NCBI GenBank assembly: GCA_009760855.2
Contig: WPIO01000168.1
Span: 605,145-669,144, forward strand
Direction: 5' to 3'
Length of the DNA stretch: 64,000 bases
Origin: Cristatella mucedo
Lineage: Eukaryota; Bryozoa; Phylactolaemata; Cristatellidae
Both the position numbers and the translations under genes were made by a program. How positions within the stretch are numbered: position 1 is the stretch's first letter; each line of letters begins with the position of its first letter. Of this stretch, positions 12,901 through 27,900 are shown piece after piece. The notes below the pieces were generated by a model that saw nothing but the letters and a program-made list of their open reading frames with translations, did no database searches and was not told where the DNA came from.

Positions 12901-15900
12901 ACTAGGCAAGCCACTGGCCGAACGGATTGTCACAGCAAATCAGTTGGCCGTCGTCAAATAATGGGGTCTTCATCACTTGACTGGCTCAACCAACTTCTAT
13001 AGCATGCGGTTTCTTGCTTCAGCAGTGCTTTGTGGATGACTTCTCGTATCGGAAATGGATACACTTTGAGATAATGATGATGATTGGTGCTGCCGATGTC
13101 TGTTTCTTTATGTCAATGTGTTCCTAATGGATGGGAAACCGCTGTCTTGCCTCAAGTCGCCCGTGTCTGTGGTGTCTTTCATGTCATAGGATGTCATCAT
13201 ATTTCTTTGCTTTAAGGAATGATGGTGTGCAACATGTTGTTAATTTTGTCCTTTGGGCATTTTGCAGTTTTTGCTGTTTAGGCATCGTTTGGCGATGCAG
13301 AAGGCAGCTGTCGCCTAGACTTCTCATGTCCTCGCACCCCGGCCGAGTGTTGTCACGTGATTCTTTGTAGACAGAGGCGAGTATGCAGAAGGAAGCAGCA
13401 GAGAAGAGCGAGAGGGACCGTCGGCGTGCCTCGAGGCAGCAGCGGCAGGAGTCGGCGGCAGCCGTCGGCAATACACAGCCACAGCGCAGTCAGCTAAATC
13501 TGCCAGCTGCTGCTGCTGGAGTTGCTGGTGCGCATGGCAGCCACCAGAGGGCACATCGCATCGAGGTATGGATATCCACCGACGGCGGCGGCAGCAGCGT
13601 GCGCCACTCGGACGACGAGGACGAGGCAGAGAGCAGCAATCCGAGCAAGATGTCGCTGCAGGAGGTAATGCCTAGTGGCACCGCTTGCGTGCACAGCCTT
13701 CGATGATGTGTGGGGTGCTTCTGCAAGGGGCTGCTGGTTTTGGAAGTCGGGTCAGCTTAGATGCAAGGTGGGTGCTTCAGCGCGTGCCTTTGCATCCTGT
13801 GTCAAGAGTCCTGGTTAAGCAATATCGTGATTAGGTTCGATCACTAAGAATGACATGGAGTGTGCTAGGTGCTATACAAACATTTATTGTTAATAGAGTA
13901 ATCTCCCTCCCTCCCTCCCTCCCTCCCTCCCTCCCTCCCTCCCTCCCTCCCTCCCTCCCTCCCTCCCTCCCTCCCTCCCTCCCTCTCTCTCTCTCTCTCT
14001 CTCTCTGACATGATATCACATTAGAGTCCCTTAAGAGATTTTATAGACCCGGTTTTGGGGTCTCCAGCTTTACCTTTTATGTTGGCTCAGTTTGACAGCA
14101 CTGTTGGCATCGTTGTAGCTCACAAAGGAGTTCTCACTGACCTTCCTTTATACGCACGGCAAGCTTTATACCAAGATCGGGTGAGCAGCTGAGCGGCTCT
14201 GTGTGCTGCTCCTCTGTGATGCCACTGTATACTACGACAGGAATATCTCGTGTACGCCCCACTCATCTTAACTGATGCTTCCACCAGGTACTAATTGTCC
14301 AGATGCATTGCTGCATTGCCAGCAGCAATGCATCTGCCGGATGCATGCCATCAGCCAGCTGGTTCTTGATGCCATCTCAAGGAAATTCAGGCATGCATAC
14401 CGTGTGCAGCTGGAACCAAACTGAACTGCCAAACTCAGGGCTCCTGTATTCATACTACTATTTATAGTACAAGAAAGTATTAAAAAGAAAGGCATTTAAA
14501 ATCGTTGTTTATTGGACCAGTGATCAGTACCAGTCCTGAGCATCTTCGTCTAGTGATAACAGTCAGCCGTAATGGCACATTAGGTAAGGCGGTTGCTTTC
14601 ACGACCTTGGTTCCAAGGTCGTGGGTTCGATTCCTTCGGTGGGCGATCCTTTATCGCCACTACAAGCGGTGGTGATAGCCGTAAAGGCTTTTCTGTCACT
14701 ATACAAAAAGAGGCTGTTTAATCAGCTAGGATTTATTTTATTTAAAACACGAAATATATTGAAATTTTAGGTTTTTGATTTGTTTGTGATTGACTTTGGG
14801 AAGACTTGATCTGCCAGCCTTGTTTTGGCTCTTCTTAGGTAGTTGAGCAGATTCATCATCGAGTGACACTGTAAAGTCACTCATCTAGCTCTAGTTATGC
14901 TGGATCTCTATGCATTTATGACATCCCGCATGCTTACTAGTTAGTGCAAAATTGACGGCTTGGCTTCTCCGTTGTGATAGCGTTGAGCAGAGAGTTGCTT
15001 GCTCTTCACCAGCTGCTCTCTTGTGCTGAGCTTCCTGTGTGTGCCGTCACACAAAGTGGGTGGGAGGTGGAGATGCTCGTATTTGACTGTTGTTGCACTA
15101 TTTATTGTTTAGCATGGAGTCTTTCCCAGAAGCATCATCCCGCCTCCTTCACTTGCTTCTGGCTCTGCTTCGACATCCGGCAGCTGCAGGTTCTGGACGA
15201 TTGGCTGGCGCCAGTACAGGTGGATCGTCTGAAGTCTCTGCCAAGGCAGTTGAGGTCTCTGCTACAACAAGCATTGTCAGCCGCCTGCAGTTTGTCGAAC
15301 TTATCGCGATCAACATGTTCTCTGTTCATCATACGGCACTCAGGGGTATGTTCTCGCGGTGCTGCATCATTCAATGTATCAACACCAGTAATAGTTCATT
15401 CAGTTTACACCTGAACTACAGCTGAGGACAATGTCTTCGTTATCATAATAATGATAATAATACACTTGATAAAGTGCCCTTGGAGAACTCAATCTATTCT
15501 AGGCGCTTTACATTTGCTGCAAATGGAAACTCGATTGAGTGGTGAGTGGTATTATATTTGATAAACAACATGAATTACATGGTTAGGGGTGACATGCACA
15601 GGGTCAGCATGCAAGTGTGGTTAGTGGCACCGTGCACAGTGTCAGCACACATAAGCACCTGCAGGACGATTCACAGGGACCCACTAAATGCTGTCGTGAA
15701 TAGGTGCGTTTTTAAGTTCTTTTTTAAATGCAGTCAGGGATGTCGAGATGCAAGTCGAGAGTGATTTACAGGATTTGGGGGCATACGAACTAAATGCACG
15801 ATCTCCAACGGATTTGAGGTTTGTACGAGGTATTGGTAAACAGTTGGATTCCGAAAAGCAGGTGGTACGATGCTTGGCCTGGTGGGGGAGTAGATCTGAG

Positions 15901-18900
15901 AGATAGGCTGGAACCAACGAATGAAGTGACCTAGAAGCATGCTCAATGACAACAAGCATAACATGGTTATAGCTGACATGCACAGGGTCGGTATGCAAAT
16001 ATGGTTAATGGCAGCATGCACAGTGTCAGCACACATAAGCACCTAAAGGACGATTCACAGGGACCCACTAAATGCTGTCGTGAATAGGTGTGTTTGTAAG
16101 TTCTTTTTAAATGTGGTCAAGTCAGGGGATGTTGTGAAACAAATTATGGCCTATGTTGACAACTCCTGAACTGCTATATGGTACAAGCTGACAAGCCAGC
16201 TTAATTATAAATAATAATAATGCATTTGATATATCACCCTCAGACAACTCAATCTCTTTCTAGGCACTTTACACCCAGCCCACTGTAGGAACGAGGTGTA
16301 GCTTGTGGGATAGTTGCCAGGCAACGGGTCAGAGGAGTCATCCTCTTGCAATGACGTGCTCTGCTCTTTACCTCGCTGATCCTTCATCCTTTGTTGACCA
16401 CACAGAACCGATTTTAGCGACTTGCGTTCTGCATAGCTTTCTCTGATATAAGGCTTTTTATTGTTAATTGATCGTGTGCTCCCAGTCATCCTTTACAGTA
16501 CAGCAATGGCTGTGTCAGAAGTTTCCAGGAAAGGGCATTTGCATGTCTACAGCCATGTTTTACCAAACCGTGGTAGACCAAGTAAACTTGCAACATTCAC
16601 AACAGCTTTGTTGTAAGACATAGTTTAGAAAGCTATAATAATAATACATTGGTTTATAGTGCCATCTGACGTTTTTTTCTAGGCACTTTACATGCTGTAA
16701 AGGAAGCATGATCGAATCGTTAGTGGTATCATGACCGATAAACAACAAGAATAACATGGTTAGACATGACATGCATCATAGGGTCAGCATGCAAATATGG
16801 TTAGTGGCAGCATGCACAGTGTTAGCACACATAAGCACACAAAGGCCACATGGGCCATCTACATGTGTGATAGATAGATCTGCTTTTAGTTTCTTGTCAA
16901 ATGTGATTAAGTCTGGGGATATGGCTTCAGTTGGAAGTGAGTTCCAAGCTTTGGGAACGTAAGAACCAAAGACACGGTCTCCAAAGAATTTGAGGTTCAT
17001 CCGAGGTATAACTAAACGATTTGATTCAGAAAAGCAAGTGGTGCTTAGCATGGTGGCAGAGTAGATCTCATAGGTAGACTGGAGTGAAAGAATGAAGGGA
17101 CGTACAAGTGAGTGAAAAAACCTTGAAGTCGATGCATTTCTTGACTCTTGAGCTAGTATAGGTCGGCGAGAAGTGGAGTAATGTGGCAACTGCTATGCTC
17201 ACGACAGACAAGCCTAACTGCAGAGTTTTGCACCAGCTGTAAGCACCTAATTGAACAGGCCGGTAGACCAGCAAGCAGTGAGTTACAGAAGTCGAGACGG
17301 GATGTCGAAAATGCACGAACCAATCTAGATTGGTATCCCTGTCCAAACAAGCCCAAATTTTGGCAATCTTGTGTAGCTGAAAGTAGGCAGACTTGACTGT
17401 GGAGCTGATGTGGTCGTCTAATGAAAGGTCCTTTTGAAACAGGGTACCTAGATTTCATGAAGATACTAGGACAGATGTGCTGACAGAGGCAATTGTAGGC
17501 GTTAAACTTCTGTTTTCTTAGCACAGTCCTCAGCTTCTCTCTCAATCCCAAGGTATGTGACTGTAGGGAATGTGAATTTCTAGGCTATAAGGAATGTGAA
17601 TTTTTGAAAGCTAAAGAATTTAAATATGCCTTCTACACTGCTGCCATTCCACAGTGGTGGTGAAAGGAGTGACAGGTAAACGAACATAGATTGTTCTATA
17701 GGGTTTAAATCAGGTGACTGAGTGGGCCACTGCATCAGCACCTTATAGGAATCGTTAAAAAGTACATAACTGGCCTATTCGTTTGCATAGGGTCGCTACC
17801 TTGCCGCCAAATGTAACGACTCTCAGAAGAGTATTTGAGCTTTGAAATCAAACCTGCTTGACCGATCGACAATTACCTGAGTATAGTAATTTTAATACTA
17901 ATAATACATTTGATAAAGCACCCTCAGAGAACTCAATCTCTTTCTAGGTGCTTTACATTTTCTGCAAAGGGAAACGTGATTAAATGTTGAGTAATGTCAT
18001 GCTTGATAAACAAAATGAATAATATGCTTAGAGGAAGAATCTTTGTTTGTTGCTGGTGCAGTAGCCGATCCATTGGTGAGCCGTGATGGCACACTAGGTA
18101 AGGCGGTTACTTTCACGACCTCGGTCCCGAGGTCATGGGTTCGATTCCTGCAGTGGGCGATCCTTTATCGCCACTGCAAGCGGTGGTGATAGCCGTAAAA
18201 TCTCTTCCTTTGCTATAGAAAAAGAGGCTGTTTAATCAGCTAGGATCCAGTCGCCTGATTTGATCAACCGTCGAATGACTACGGACAGGCTATCGACAGG
18301 CAGCTGGGGCAGTGGAGTGTTCTGTCTATACCAGTAGCCGACTTATTCAGAAATCTCAGGCTCTGTGAAATGTGGTGTAGCAGAAGAGACAACGAGGCCT
18401 CTATGCCTTGCAAGATAAGCAAGGTCATTAAGAATAGTGGTGGGACGTAATTACTTTTAAGTAGATACATACCAGCAGTATATGTATTTGTTTTTCGGCT
18501 GTCAATAAATATTTGCCACGCTTTGCATGACTTTAGTACGCCTCGGGTCATAAAAAACCCTCTTCTTACCCAACGAATCTACAGCCACAGCACTGGTATT
18601 TTGCAACCATACTGCAAAGGTATTTTGTGACCGTACTGCTAGAGTATTTTGCCGAGATACTGCAAGGATATTTTGCCGCCATACTACAAGGGTATTTTGT
18701 GCCTGAGTGTATGTCCCCTGAATCTGACTATCTTTATAGAAGCTGTGTTACATTTGCTGTTTGCCTTATTTTTGATGTCTCCGTATGGCACTTCTTCTAT
18801 GCAAGTACAGTATGCTTGCTAATCTAGCATTCATCTGAATATGCGGTTTTTTTAAGGTGAAGGTATGGATGTAGAGTCTTGCCGATCGTTTCTACAAGAG

Positions 18901-21900
18901 CAATCTATCCAGCTGGCCATGGACATGTTTTCTATCTTGGTCCAGCACTGTACGGCTCTGCTACTTGCCGATGCAGCCATTCCTCGTTCAGACCAGTCGC
19001 ATATTAGGCAATTGTTCGTTAATTCGGATATCTCATCTCTGCTGGTGGTCATTAAAACGTGGAGCGATTGGATGACTTGTCATCCTCACTTATGGAACCC
19101 ACCTCCTTGTCCACGGGATCCAGCTTTGGGGTGAGTAATAATAATAATAGTACTTTTGATATAGCGCCATTAGAGGACTCAATCTCTTTCTAGGCACTTT
19201 ACGTTTGCTGCAAAGGAAGCACGATCGAATGGTAAGTGGTAATATGCTCAATGATGACAAACATAACCTGGTTATGGGTGACATGCACAGGGTCAACATG
19301 CAAACATCTATGCATGTAAGTACATAACTGAGCTGGTAGCCTGATCAATTTAGCATAGGCCACCCCATACTCCACCTCTGGGAAAAGTGGTTAAGGCCCA
19401 TAAAATAGGATATCACTTTTATGCTGACGATACTCACATGTATTCGCCATTCAAGCCATTGCAATCTGCTGCTGAAACTGAGAAGCTGAATGCTTGCCTT
19501 GCCGACATTCGATCCTGGATGTCAAAACTTCTTGAAACTAAATGACGATAAAACCGAACTGCTGCTCATTGGACACCCTAAGTGTGTGGCTGGATTAAAA
19601 GGCTTTGCTCTTCTAATAAGTGATGCTGTTGTACGACCATCACCACGTCCTCGAAATTTAGGTTATGTTTTTGACAGCTGCCTCAATTTTAAAAGCTTCA
19701 TTCAGAAGACTGCTTCTACAGCTAGCCATCACGTCCGATCCCTATCCAAGATCGGGAGCAGTCTTCCACAGTGGCTTGTTAGCAATTTAACTAGCTCCTT
19801 AGTTCTGTCTCGGCTTGATTGTTGTAATTCCCTTTTGGTAGGGCTACCAAAGAAAGCAACTAGACCACTGCAGCTGACTATGAATTTGGCTGCAAGGCTA
19901 GTCTTCAGGTCTCAGAGGTTTGAGCACGTGTCTCCTTTGCTGAAAGAGCTAGGTTGGATGCCGGTTGATCAACAGATACAGAGGGAAGTTCTTACGCTGA
20001 CCCACAAGGCCCGCCACGGCTTAGGTCCTTCGTACCTAGCTGAACTTCTGCATCAGTTTCAGCCTGTTCGTGCCCTCAGGTTCTGTAGGGACAATAAATT
20101 AGCTGTTCCTTTCCTCTGTTTAAAGACCATTGGCGACAGAAGCTTTAGCTCTGCAGGTCCTAGACTGTGGAACTTGCTTCCACAATTCTTATGCACCGAC
20201 CAACTACTCTCCTACTGCCGACTATGGCTCATCCTTTTCAGCCGTCCTGAGCTGCTACTTCCATGCTACTCACTACCACAACTGCGGTCCTGACTCTACT
20301 ATGCTTCCTAGTTTCTGTTTGTTGCGTGAGACGAAGTCTGTTGGCTACCGAATTCGTATCGAAAGCCGCTTAGGCTGTGAGTGCGCTATACAAAACTCTC
20401 CTGCGTAACACCCACATGGTCTTTATGACTTTTTGGAGTTACAGACGAAGATAAATCACATTTCATTACATTATGAAATCTGATTAACTTTCACGTAATG
20501 AAAATGGAGGGTTTCAGAAGACTTAATAATAATAATAATGCACTTGATAATGCGCCCTCAGAGAACTTAATCTCTTTCTAGGCGCTTTACATTTGCTGCA
20601 AAATGAATGCAAATGCACTTAGATGGTAAGTAAAATTATGCTTGAAAAACAAACACAATGAATAATATGGTTAGGGGTGACATGCACAGGGTCAGCATGC
20701 AAATGTGGTTAGTGGCAGCATGCACAGTGTCAGCACCCATAAGCACATGAAGGACGAATCACAGGGACCCACTAAATGCTGTCCTAAATAGGTGTTTTTT
20801 TAAGTTTCTTTTAAATGTGGTCAGGTCAGGGGATGTTCTGATGCAGGTCGGGAGGGAGTTCCAGGCTGTGGGAGCATACGAACTAAATGCTTGGTCTCCA
20901 AAGGATTTAAGGTTTGTACGATGTATTTGTAGACTGTTGGATTCCGAAAAGCGGGTGGTACTATGCTTGGCCTGACGGGGAGTTTATTGGAGAGATAGGC
21001 TGGAGCCATAGAATGAAGGGACCTAAAAGTGAGCCACAAAACCTTAAAGTCAATCCGTTGCTTGACTGGTAGCCAGTGCAGGTGGGCGAGAAGTGGGGTA
21101 ATGTGGCAACTGCGAGGCTCAACTCACTCACGACAGACAAGCCTAGCTGCAGAGTTTTGCACCAGCTGCAATCGCCTGATCGCACATGCTGGTAGGCCAG
21201 TAAGCAGTGAGTTGCAGAAGTTGAGATGGAATGTCACGAATGCATGGACCAACTTAGACGTGATATCCTTATCTAAACAAGCCCAAATTGTAGCAATACT
21301 AAGGCGGAAAATAGGCAGACTTTACTGTGGAGCTGATACGGTCGTCTAATGAGAGGTCACTTTGGAACATGGCACCTAGATTTCGAACTGATTCAACAGG
21401 GCATATGCTGGCAGCGCCAATGTTGAGTGTCAGCCTTTCTAATTTCTGAATCACACTCGGTTTGCCCTAACTAGTAAGTTAGTTTTATCATCGTTTAGTT
21501 TTAGAAAATTTGCTGTCATCCATGTGCGGATGTTATTAATGCATGCAGCAAGTGAGTTGAGAGAATTTGAGGTGCTCGAAGGCTGGGAGGGATCAAAGGA
21601 AAGGTACAACTGAGTGTCATCCGCATAGAAGTGAAAGCCTAGATTGTGCTTGGCAATCACATCAGCGAGAGGGAGAGTATAAACTGTGAAAAGAACCGGA
21701 CCTAGCACCGAGCCCCAAGGTACCCCATATTTCAGAGGTACCTCAGATGATCTTTGTCCATTCACGTCAATACTCTGGAGTCTCCCACTGAGATAGGACC
21801 TGAACCACTGCAGAGCAGTGCCAGTGATGCCCAGGCGAGATGAGAGGCGCTCTAGAAGAACTTTGTGATCGATGGTATCAAAAGCTGCCGAAAGATCAAG

Positions 21901-24900
21901 CAAAACAAGCAGAGACACTCTACCTATGTCTGCATTCCTAAGTTTGTCGTCGTATACCCTAAGCAATGCTGACTCTGTTGAGTGATTAGCTCTAAAGCCA
22001 GACTGGAACTTACTAGCAAGGTGTGAGGTTTCGATATATGAGTTCAGCTGGTCTGCCACGACCCGTTCCAGTGTCTTTGATAGGAGTGGTAGAAGGGAGA
22101 CTGGACGGTAGTTGCTTAAGTTCTCTTGGTCTAGTGTTGTTTTCTTGAGAAGTGGCCTGACCACAGCTTTTTTGAAAGGTGCTGGGACACGACCTGAGGC
22201 TAATGACATATTAATGATGTTAGTTATGCATGGCAGCAGCAGATCAATGCATCGTAGGAGCAGGACTAGGAATAGGGTCCAGAGGACTTGTCTTCTTTGA
22301 TTGAGATACGAACTTTAGGACTAGATCACCAGTGACCTGTTTAAAAATAGACATTTAGGTGCTGCCAGGAACCGAGGAACCACATTCTAGTGGGCCGGTA
22401 GTCATCGCAGGGATGGACTCCCTAATCTTGTCTACCTTCTGTACAAAGAATCGAGGGAAGCGATCGGCCTTATCATCACAAGGATCATCAGGTAAGGAGC
22501 CAATCAGGGAACGGTTGAGGAGATGGTTTATTGTCGACATCAGCATTTTTGGATTATGCATCTGTGATTCAGCAATGTTTCTTAACTGCAAGGACGCTGA
22601 TGATCATGCTGTGAGCGCACATACATCGTTGCTTTATGACACTATGCAATGTGTCTCGGCCCCAAGGTAATGGGCTAGCACTACATCATCCAGATCATGG
22701 GTTTGTTTGAGTTCTGTAGCAGGCAATTTTTATTGCTCACACATATGGAGGGTAGTTGCCGCTCAGGCTGTTCTTCAGTACAGAGTTGCATCAGGGTGTA
22801 TTTACCTGCCCATTCTTTAAATTTATAGACCGGTCCTGGATGTCTGGGACAGCCTGGCTAGGTTCTTCAATGCATTGCTGAAAGTGGAGATAGACAGCGT
22901 CAAGGTCTCGATCGACAAGCGTGAAGGTTCGGATGCTTGCCAATGCTGCGGCACCCAACTTGTGCGTTGAAGCCAACGATAGAGCTGCACTGCAGGTAGA
23001 AGGACAGCCGTGCTTGCAACACTAGACACGCTAGGTCAAGTGTCAGTGCCTCAGATGAGAGCCGATCAGCCTCCGAGCCAGGCCGCCGCCACTGCGACCG
23101 TGGCTGCGCGCACGTGCCACTGTCACCGGCTGCTTTCACTCTGCCGCAGGCTGGGACGAGATGAAGTTGCCTGGTCCCGAGCACCTGCTCGTCGGCTTCC
23201 TGCCGCTGCTCGATCTGCCCCCGCAGCTTGCTTACGCTCATCCGTCGGTCAACAAGGTGAGACAACTGTCGCCACCACTGTGCATTTAACTGCTGGCTTC
23301 TCGTGCTCCAATCATGAACAATTTCAGATTACGATTCAGATCCCGTGGCTGCTGCTTTAAAGCACTATCAACTCTGCAATAATGGATTAACTCTGCCGGC
23401 TTAGTGCTATGAGAGAGTAATCCAGTGCTTTAGCCGTAATTGAGAATGACTGATGTGTGGTTATAATAATAATAATAGTACATTTGTATAGCGCCCTTAG
23501 AGCACTTGATCTCTTTCTACATTCTTTGCATTTGCTGCAAAGGAAGCATGGTTGAATGATTAATAGTAGCATGCTCCATAAACAACAAGAATAACATGGT
23601 TATGGGTGACATGCACAGGGTCAGCATGCAAGTATGGTGAGTGGCAGCATGCACAGAGTCATCCCGCATAACCAAAGTTATAACCGAGTTGTTAAACTAA
23701 TGAAATGCATGGTATCAGGCTCAGACGAGCATGCAAATGCACACAAGAAGACACTCGAGGCCGTTGGCTAGAAGGACCCCTGACATAACTGAACAGATAA
23801 GTCGCCATGTGAAAAAATGGCAACATATATTGAACTTCGCACAGGCAGGCACACAGAGCTCATAGGCAGGCAAGCGGACAGAGCTCACAGGCAGGCCAGC
23901 ACACAGAGCTCACAGGCAGGCAGGCACACAAAGCTCACGGGCATAAGAAAGACGATTTCAGCAAGGCAAAGAAAACGCTGAGCTGAACAGATGTGTTTTA
24001 GCTGAGACTAAAATAACACGATGTCATTGCAGCTTGTGACTGTAGCTTCGATAGAGAGATCCAGGCTTTCGGTGCATACGAACTGATAGCCCGATCACCA
24101 TAAGATTCAATAAATTAGCTGTCCCATTCCTCCACTTAAAGACAGTTGGCGACAGAAGCTTTAGCTCTGCAGGTCCTTGACTGTGGAACTCGCTTCCACA
24201 ATTCTTACGCAACGACAACTGCTCTCCTACTGCCGACTATGGCACATCCTTTCCAGCGGTCCTGAGCTGCTACTTCTATGCTACTCACTACTCAACTGCT
24301 CTCCTGACTCTGCTATGCTTCCCACTTTCTCTTTGTTGCGGGAGACGAAGTCTGTTGGCTACCGAATGCATACCGAAAGCCACTTAGGCTGTGAGTGCGC
24401 TATACAAAACTCTCCTGCGTAACACCCACATGGTCTTTATGACTGTGGAGTTACGGACAGAGATACATTACATTGCATTACATTCAGTGCTAAGGAGGAC
24501 AGCAGGCTGATTGGTGGCTGGAGAGCCGCTGAGGCAGCACTAGACTGCTGGAGAAGCAAGGAGCTCGGATAAGTAGGCTAGTGCAAGTGGGTAATGCGAC
24601 CCATACAGAGACTTTTCAAATCAATTCGATTCTTGATAGGGAGCTAGTGAAGCACAGACACAGGTGGGTTATGTGGCAGCTATGCCCGTTGGGGACCGAC
24701 CAGAAAAGCTGGCGAGTTTTGCACCACTTGCAGAGACGATCGAAGGCACTGGGCCGGAGTTCAAAATAAAAACGATTGCAGAAATCTCGGCTCGATGTTA
24801 TGTAAGACCTACAACATTGCAGGGTATGTATTTTAAGCCTTGGAGATTAAATGCGATATCAGGATAGCAGGGGTTGACGTCAAATTAAGTTGGACATTGA

Positions 24901-27900
24901 GGTTAGATATTCCTAGGAGGATGCTACCTTGGGGATGGACGAGTTATCTTACTGACAAAGAAGCTAGGAAAATAGTGTGCTAGATCTTTGCGAGAATTGC
25001 TTGGTAGCATGATATATAATAATAATAATAATAATAGTAATATTGCACTTGATAAAGCGCCCTCAGAGAACTTAATCTCTTTCTAGGCGCTTTACATTTG
25101 CTGCAAAGTGATACGCAATAGAATAGTAAGTAAAATCATGCTTGAAAAACAAGCAAAATGAATAACATGGTTAGGGGTTACATGCATTGGGTCAGCATGC
25201 AAATGTGGTTAGTGGCAGCATGAACAGTGTCAGCACGCATAAGCACATCGAGGACGAATCACAAGGACCCACTAAATGCTGTCCTAAATAGGTATGTTTT
25301 TAAGTTTCTTTTAAATGTGGTCAGGTCGGGGGATGTTCTGATGCAGGTCGGGAGGGAGTTCCAGGCTGTGGGAGCATACGAGCTAAATGCACGGTCTCCA
25401 AAGGATTTAAGGTTTGTACGAGATATTTGTAGACTGTTAGATTCCGAAAAGCGGGTGGTACGATGCTTGGCCTGGTGGGGGAGTAGATCTGAGAGATAAG
25501 CTGGAGCCAAAGAATGAAGAGACCTAAAAGTGAGCGACAAAACCTTGAAGTCAATCCGTTGCTTGACTGGTAACCAGTGCAGGTCGGCGAGAAGTGGAGT
25601 AATGTGGCAACTGCGACGCTCACGACAGACAAGCCTAGCTGCAGAGTTTTGATCGCACATGCTGGTAGGCCAGTAAGCAGTGAGTTGCAGAAGTCGAGAC
25701 GAGATGTCACGAATGCATGGACCAACTTGGACGTGGTATCCTTATCTAAACAAGCCCTAATTTTAGCAATGTTATGAAGCTGAAAATAGGCTGATTTGAC
25801 TGTGGAGCTGATGTGGTCGTCTAACGAGAGGTCGCTTTGGAATATGACACCTAGATTTCGAGCTGATGCAACTGGAGATATGCTGGCAGAGCCAATTTTG
25901 AAAGTCAGCCTTTCCAATTTCTGAATAACACTAGGTTTGCCCATAACTAGTAAGTTAGTTTTATCATCGTTTAGTTTTAGAAAATTTGCTGCCATCCATG
26001 ATCGGATGTCATCAATGCATGCAGCAAGTGAGTTGAGAGAATTTGAGGTGCTCGAAGGCTGGGAGGGATCAAAGCAAAGGTACAACTGAGTGTCATCCGC
26101 ATAGAAGTGAAAGCCTAGATTGTGCTTGGCAATCACATCAGCGAGAGGGAGAGTATAAACGGTGAAAAGGACCGGACCTAGCACAGAGCCCTGAGGTACT
26201 CCATATTTTAGAGGTACTTCAGATGATCTTTGTCCATTCACGTCAACACTCTGGAGTCTCCCACTGAGATATGACCTGAACCACTGCAGAGCAGTGCCAG
26301 TGATGCCCAGGCGAGATGAGAGGCGCTCTAGAAGTACTTTGTGATCGATGGTATCAAAAGCTGCCGAAAGATCGAGCAAAACAAGAAGAGACACTCTACC
26401 CATGTCTGCATTCCTAAGTAGGTCGTTGTATACCCGAAGCAATGCTGACTCTGTTGAGTGATTAGCTCTAAAGCCAGACTGGAACTTACTAGCAAGGTGT
26501 GAGGTTTCGATACTCGAGTTTAGCTGGTCTGCCACGATCCGTTCCAGTGTCTTTGATAGGAATGGTAGAAGGGAGACTGGGCGGTAGTTGCTTAAGTTCT
26601 CTTGGTCTAGTGTAGCTTTCTTGAGAAGTGGCCTGACTACTGCTTTTTTGAAAGGTGCTGGGACCTGACCTGAGGCTAATGATGATGACCTGGATGTGGT
26701 TTAAGGAGAGCATTGATGTTTGAAGTCTGCATTTTTGGATGGTGCACATGTGATTCAACCATGTGGTTTTTAATAGGAGCTAAACTGGTTTTTACCATAG
26801 CTGGGATGGATTGGGGAGATCTACATATGTCTTTGTTAGCCAGTCAGAGGAAAAGTCACAATCTTTTATATGCTTTTCGAGCTTGTGCTTAGTGTTCTAT
26901 TCTTGTTAGATGTCTGCGGTTTAACCATGTCTTGCCAATGGTCTTCTCAATGGTCTGCTCTGTGCTTTGTCTGTAGAGCTAACTAATTCTGAATTTCGAC
27001 TGGCATTTTGAAAATCGCTTACGATTTTTGATATTTAAGTGGATACTGGCTGCAGAGAGAAAGAGATTCGCAAGTATTTAGGTCGGCATAATTTCATAAA
27101 AGGAGTTCATATCGTGCAATCGTGTGAGGATATCTAATCGAGAATGAGACCATTTATGCGAGAAAGGCCGTGCACTTAAAAATTAATCAGCCAATCACTC
27201 ATCGGCTATATCTTGTACACATGAATTCATACAGTTATCGAAATGGAAGTTAGCTTCCTTTGCTGCAATTGTAAAGCACCAAGAATGAGATTGAGTTCTC
27301 TTGTGGCGCTTTATCAAATCCATTATTATCATTATTATTAGATAGCCTCTTATGAAAATGTGCGATTTCTGGAATAGAATTAAATAAAATCACAAAAATG
27401 GGATAACAGCATTTAATTGTATAGCCACTATTGGCAGCTTATTGTTAAAGGGACTCGGTACTCGGTTACTAGAGATTTGAGGGAATTGTCTGAAGGGACT
27501 GCAAGCGGCCTACAATTCAGTGTGGAACGAGGCCAAGGCTAGTTCTCTTGTGGCATGTATTAGCATGATCGACGATGACAATTCAAGTGCCTGTACATTC
27601 AAGTGCCTATCAAGGCACGTTCTCTTGAGGCGTTGCACCAGGCATGCATTAGCTTGACCGACGATGACGACGATGATGATGATGACGATCGTTATGACGA
27701 TGGCTGCATACTGCACGAATCAGCTTATCTTAAAGAGTAGTTTAGTCATGGCATGCAGCTGCAGTCATGAAAAATATGGCAGTATGGCCACCTATTTCAA
27801 AATTGTGTCTCACTTGACAAAATATTCTGGTATTATATCTGATCAGCTGTATGCCGGTCAGGTAATTCATCGTCTGGAATGGCTAGCTTTTTATTTGCCA

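Noticed and set aside
14566-14660. Functional tRNA gene
   Set aside because: A and B boxes are present, but the same sequence recurs with a fixed non-tRNA tail; the arm is too long for a tRNA. It is a SINE.
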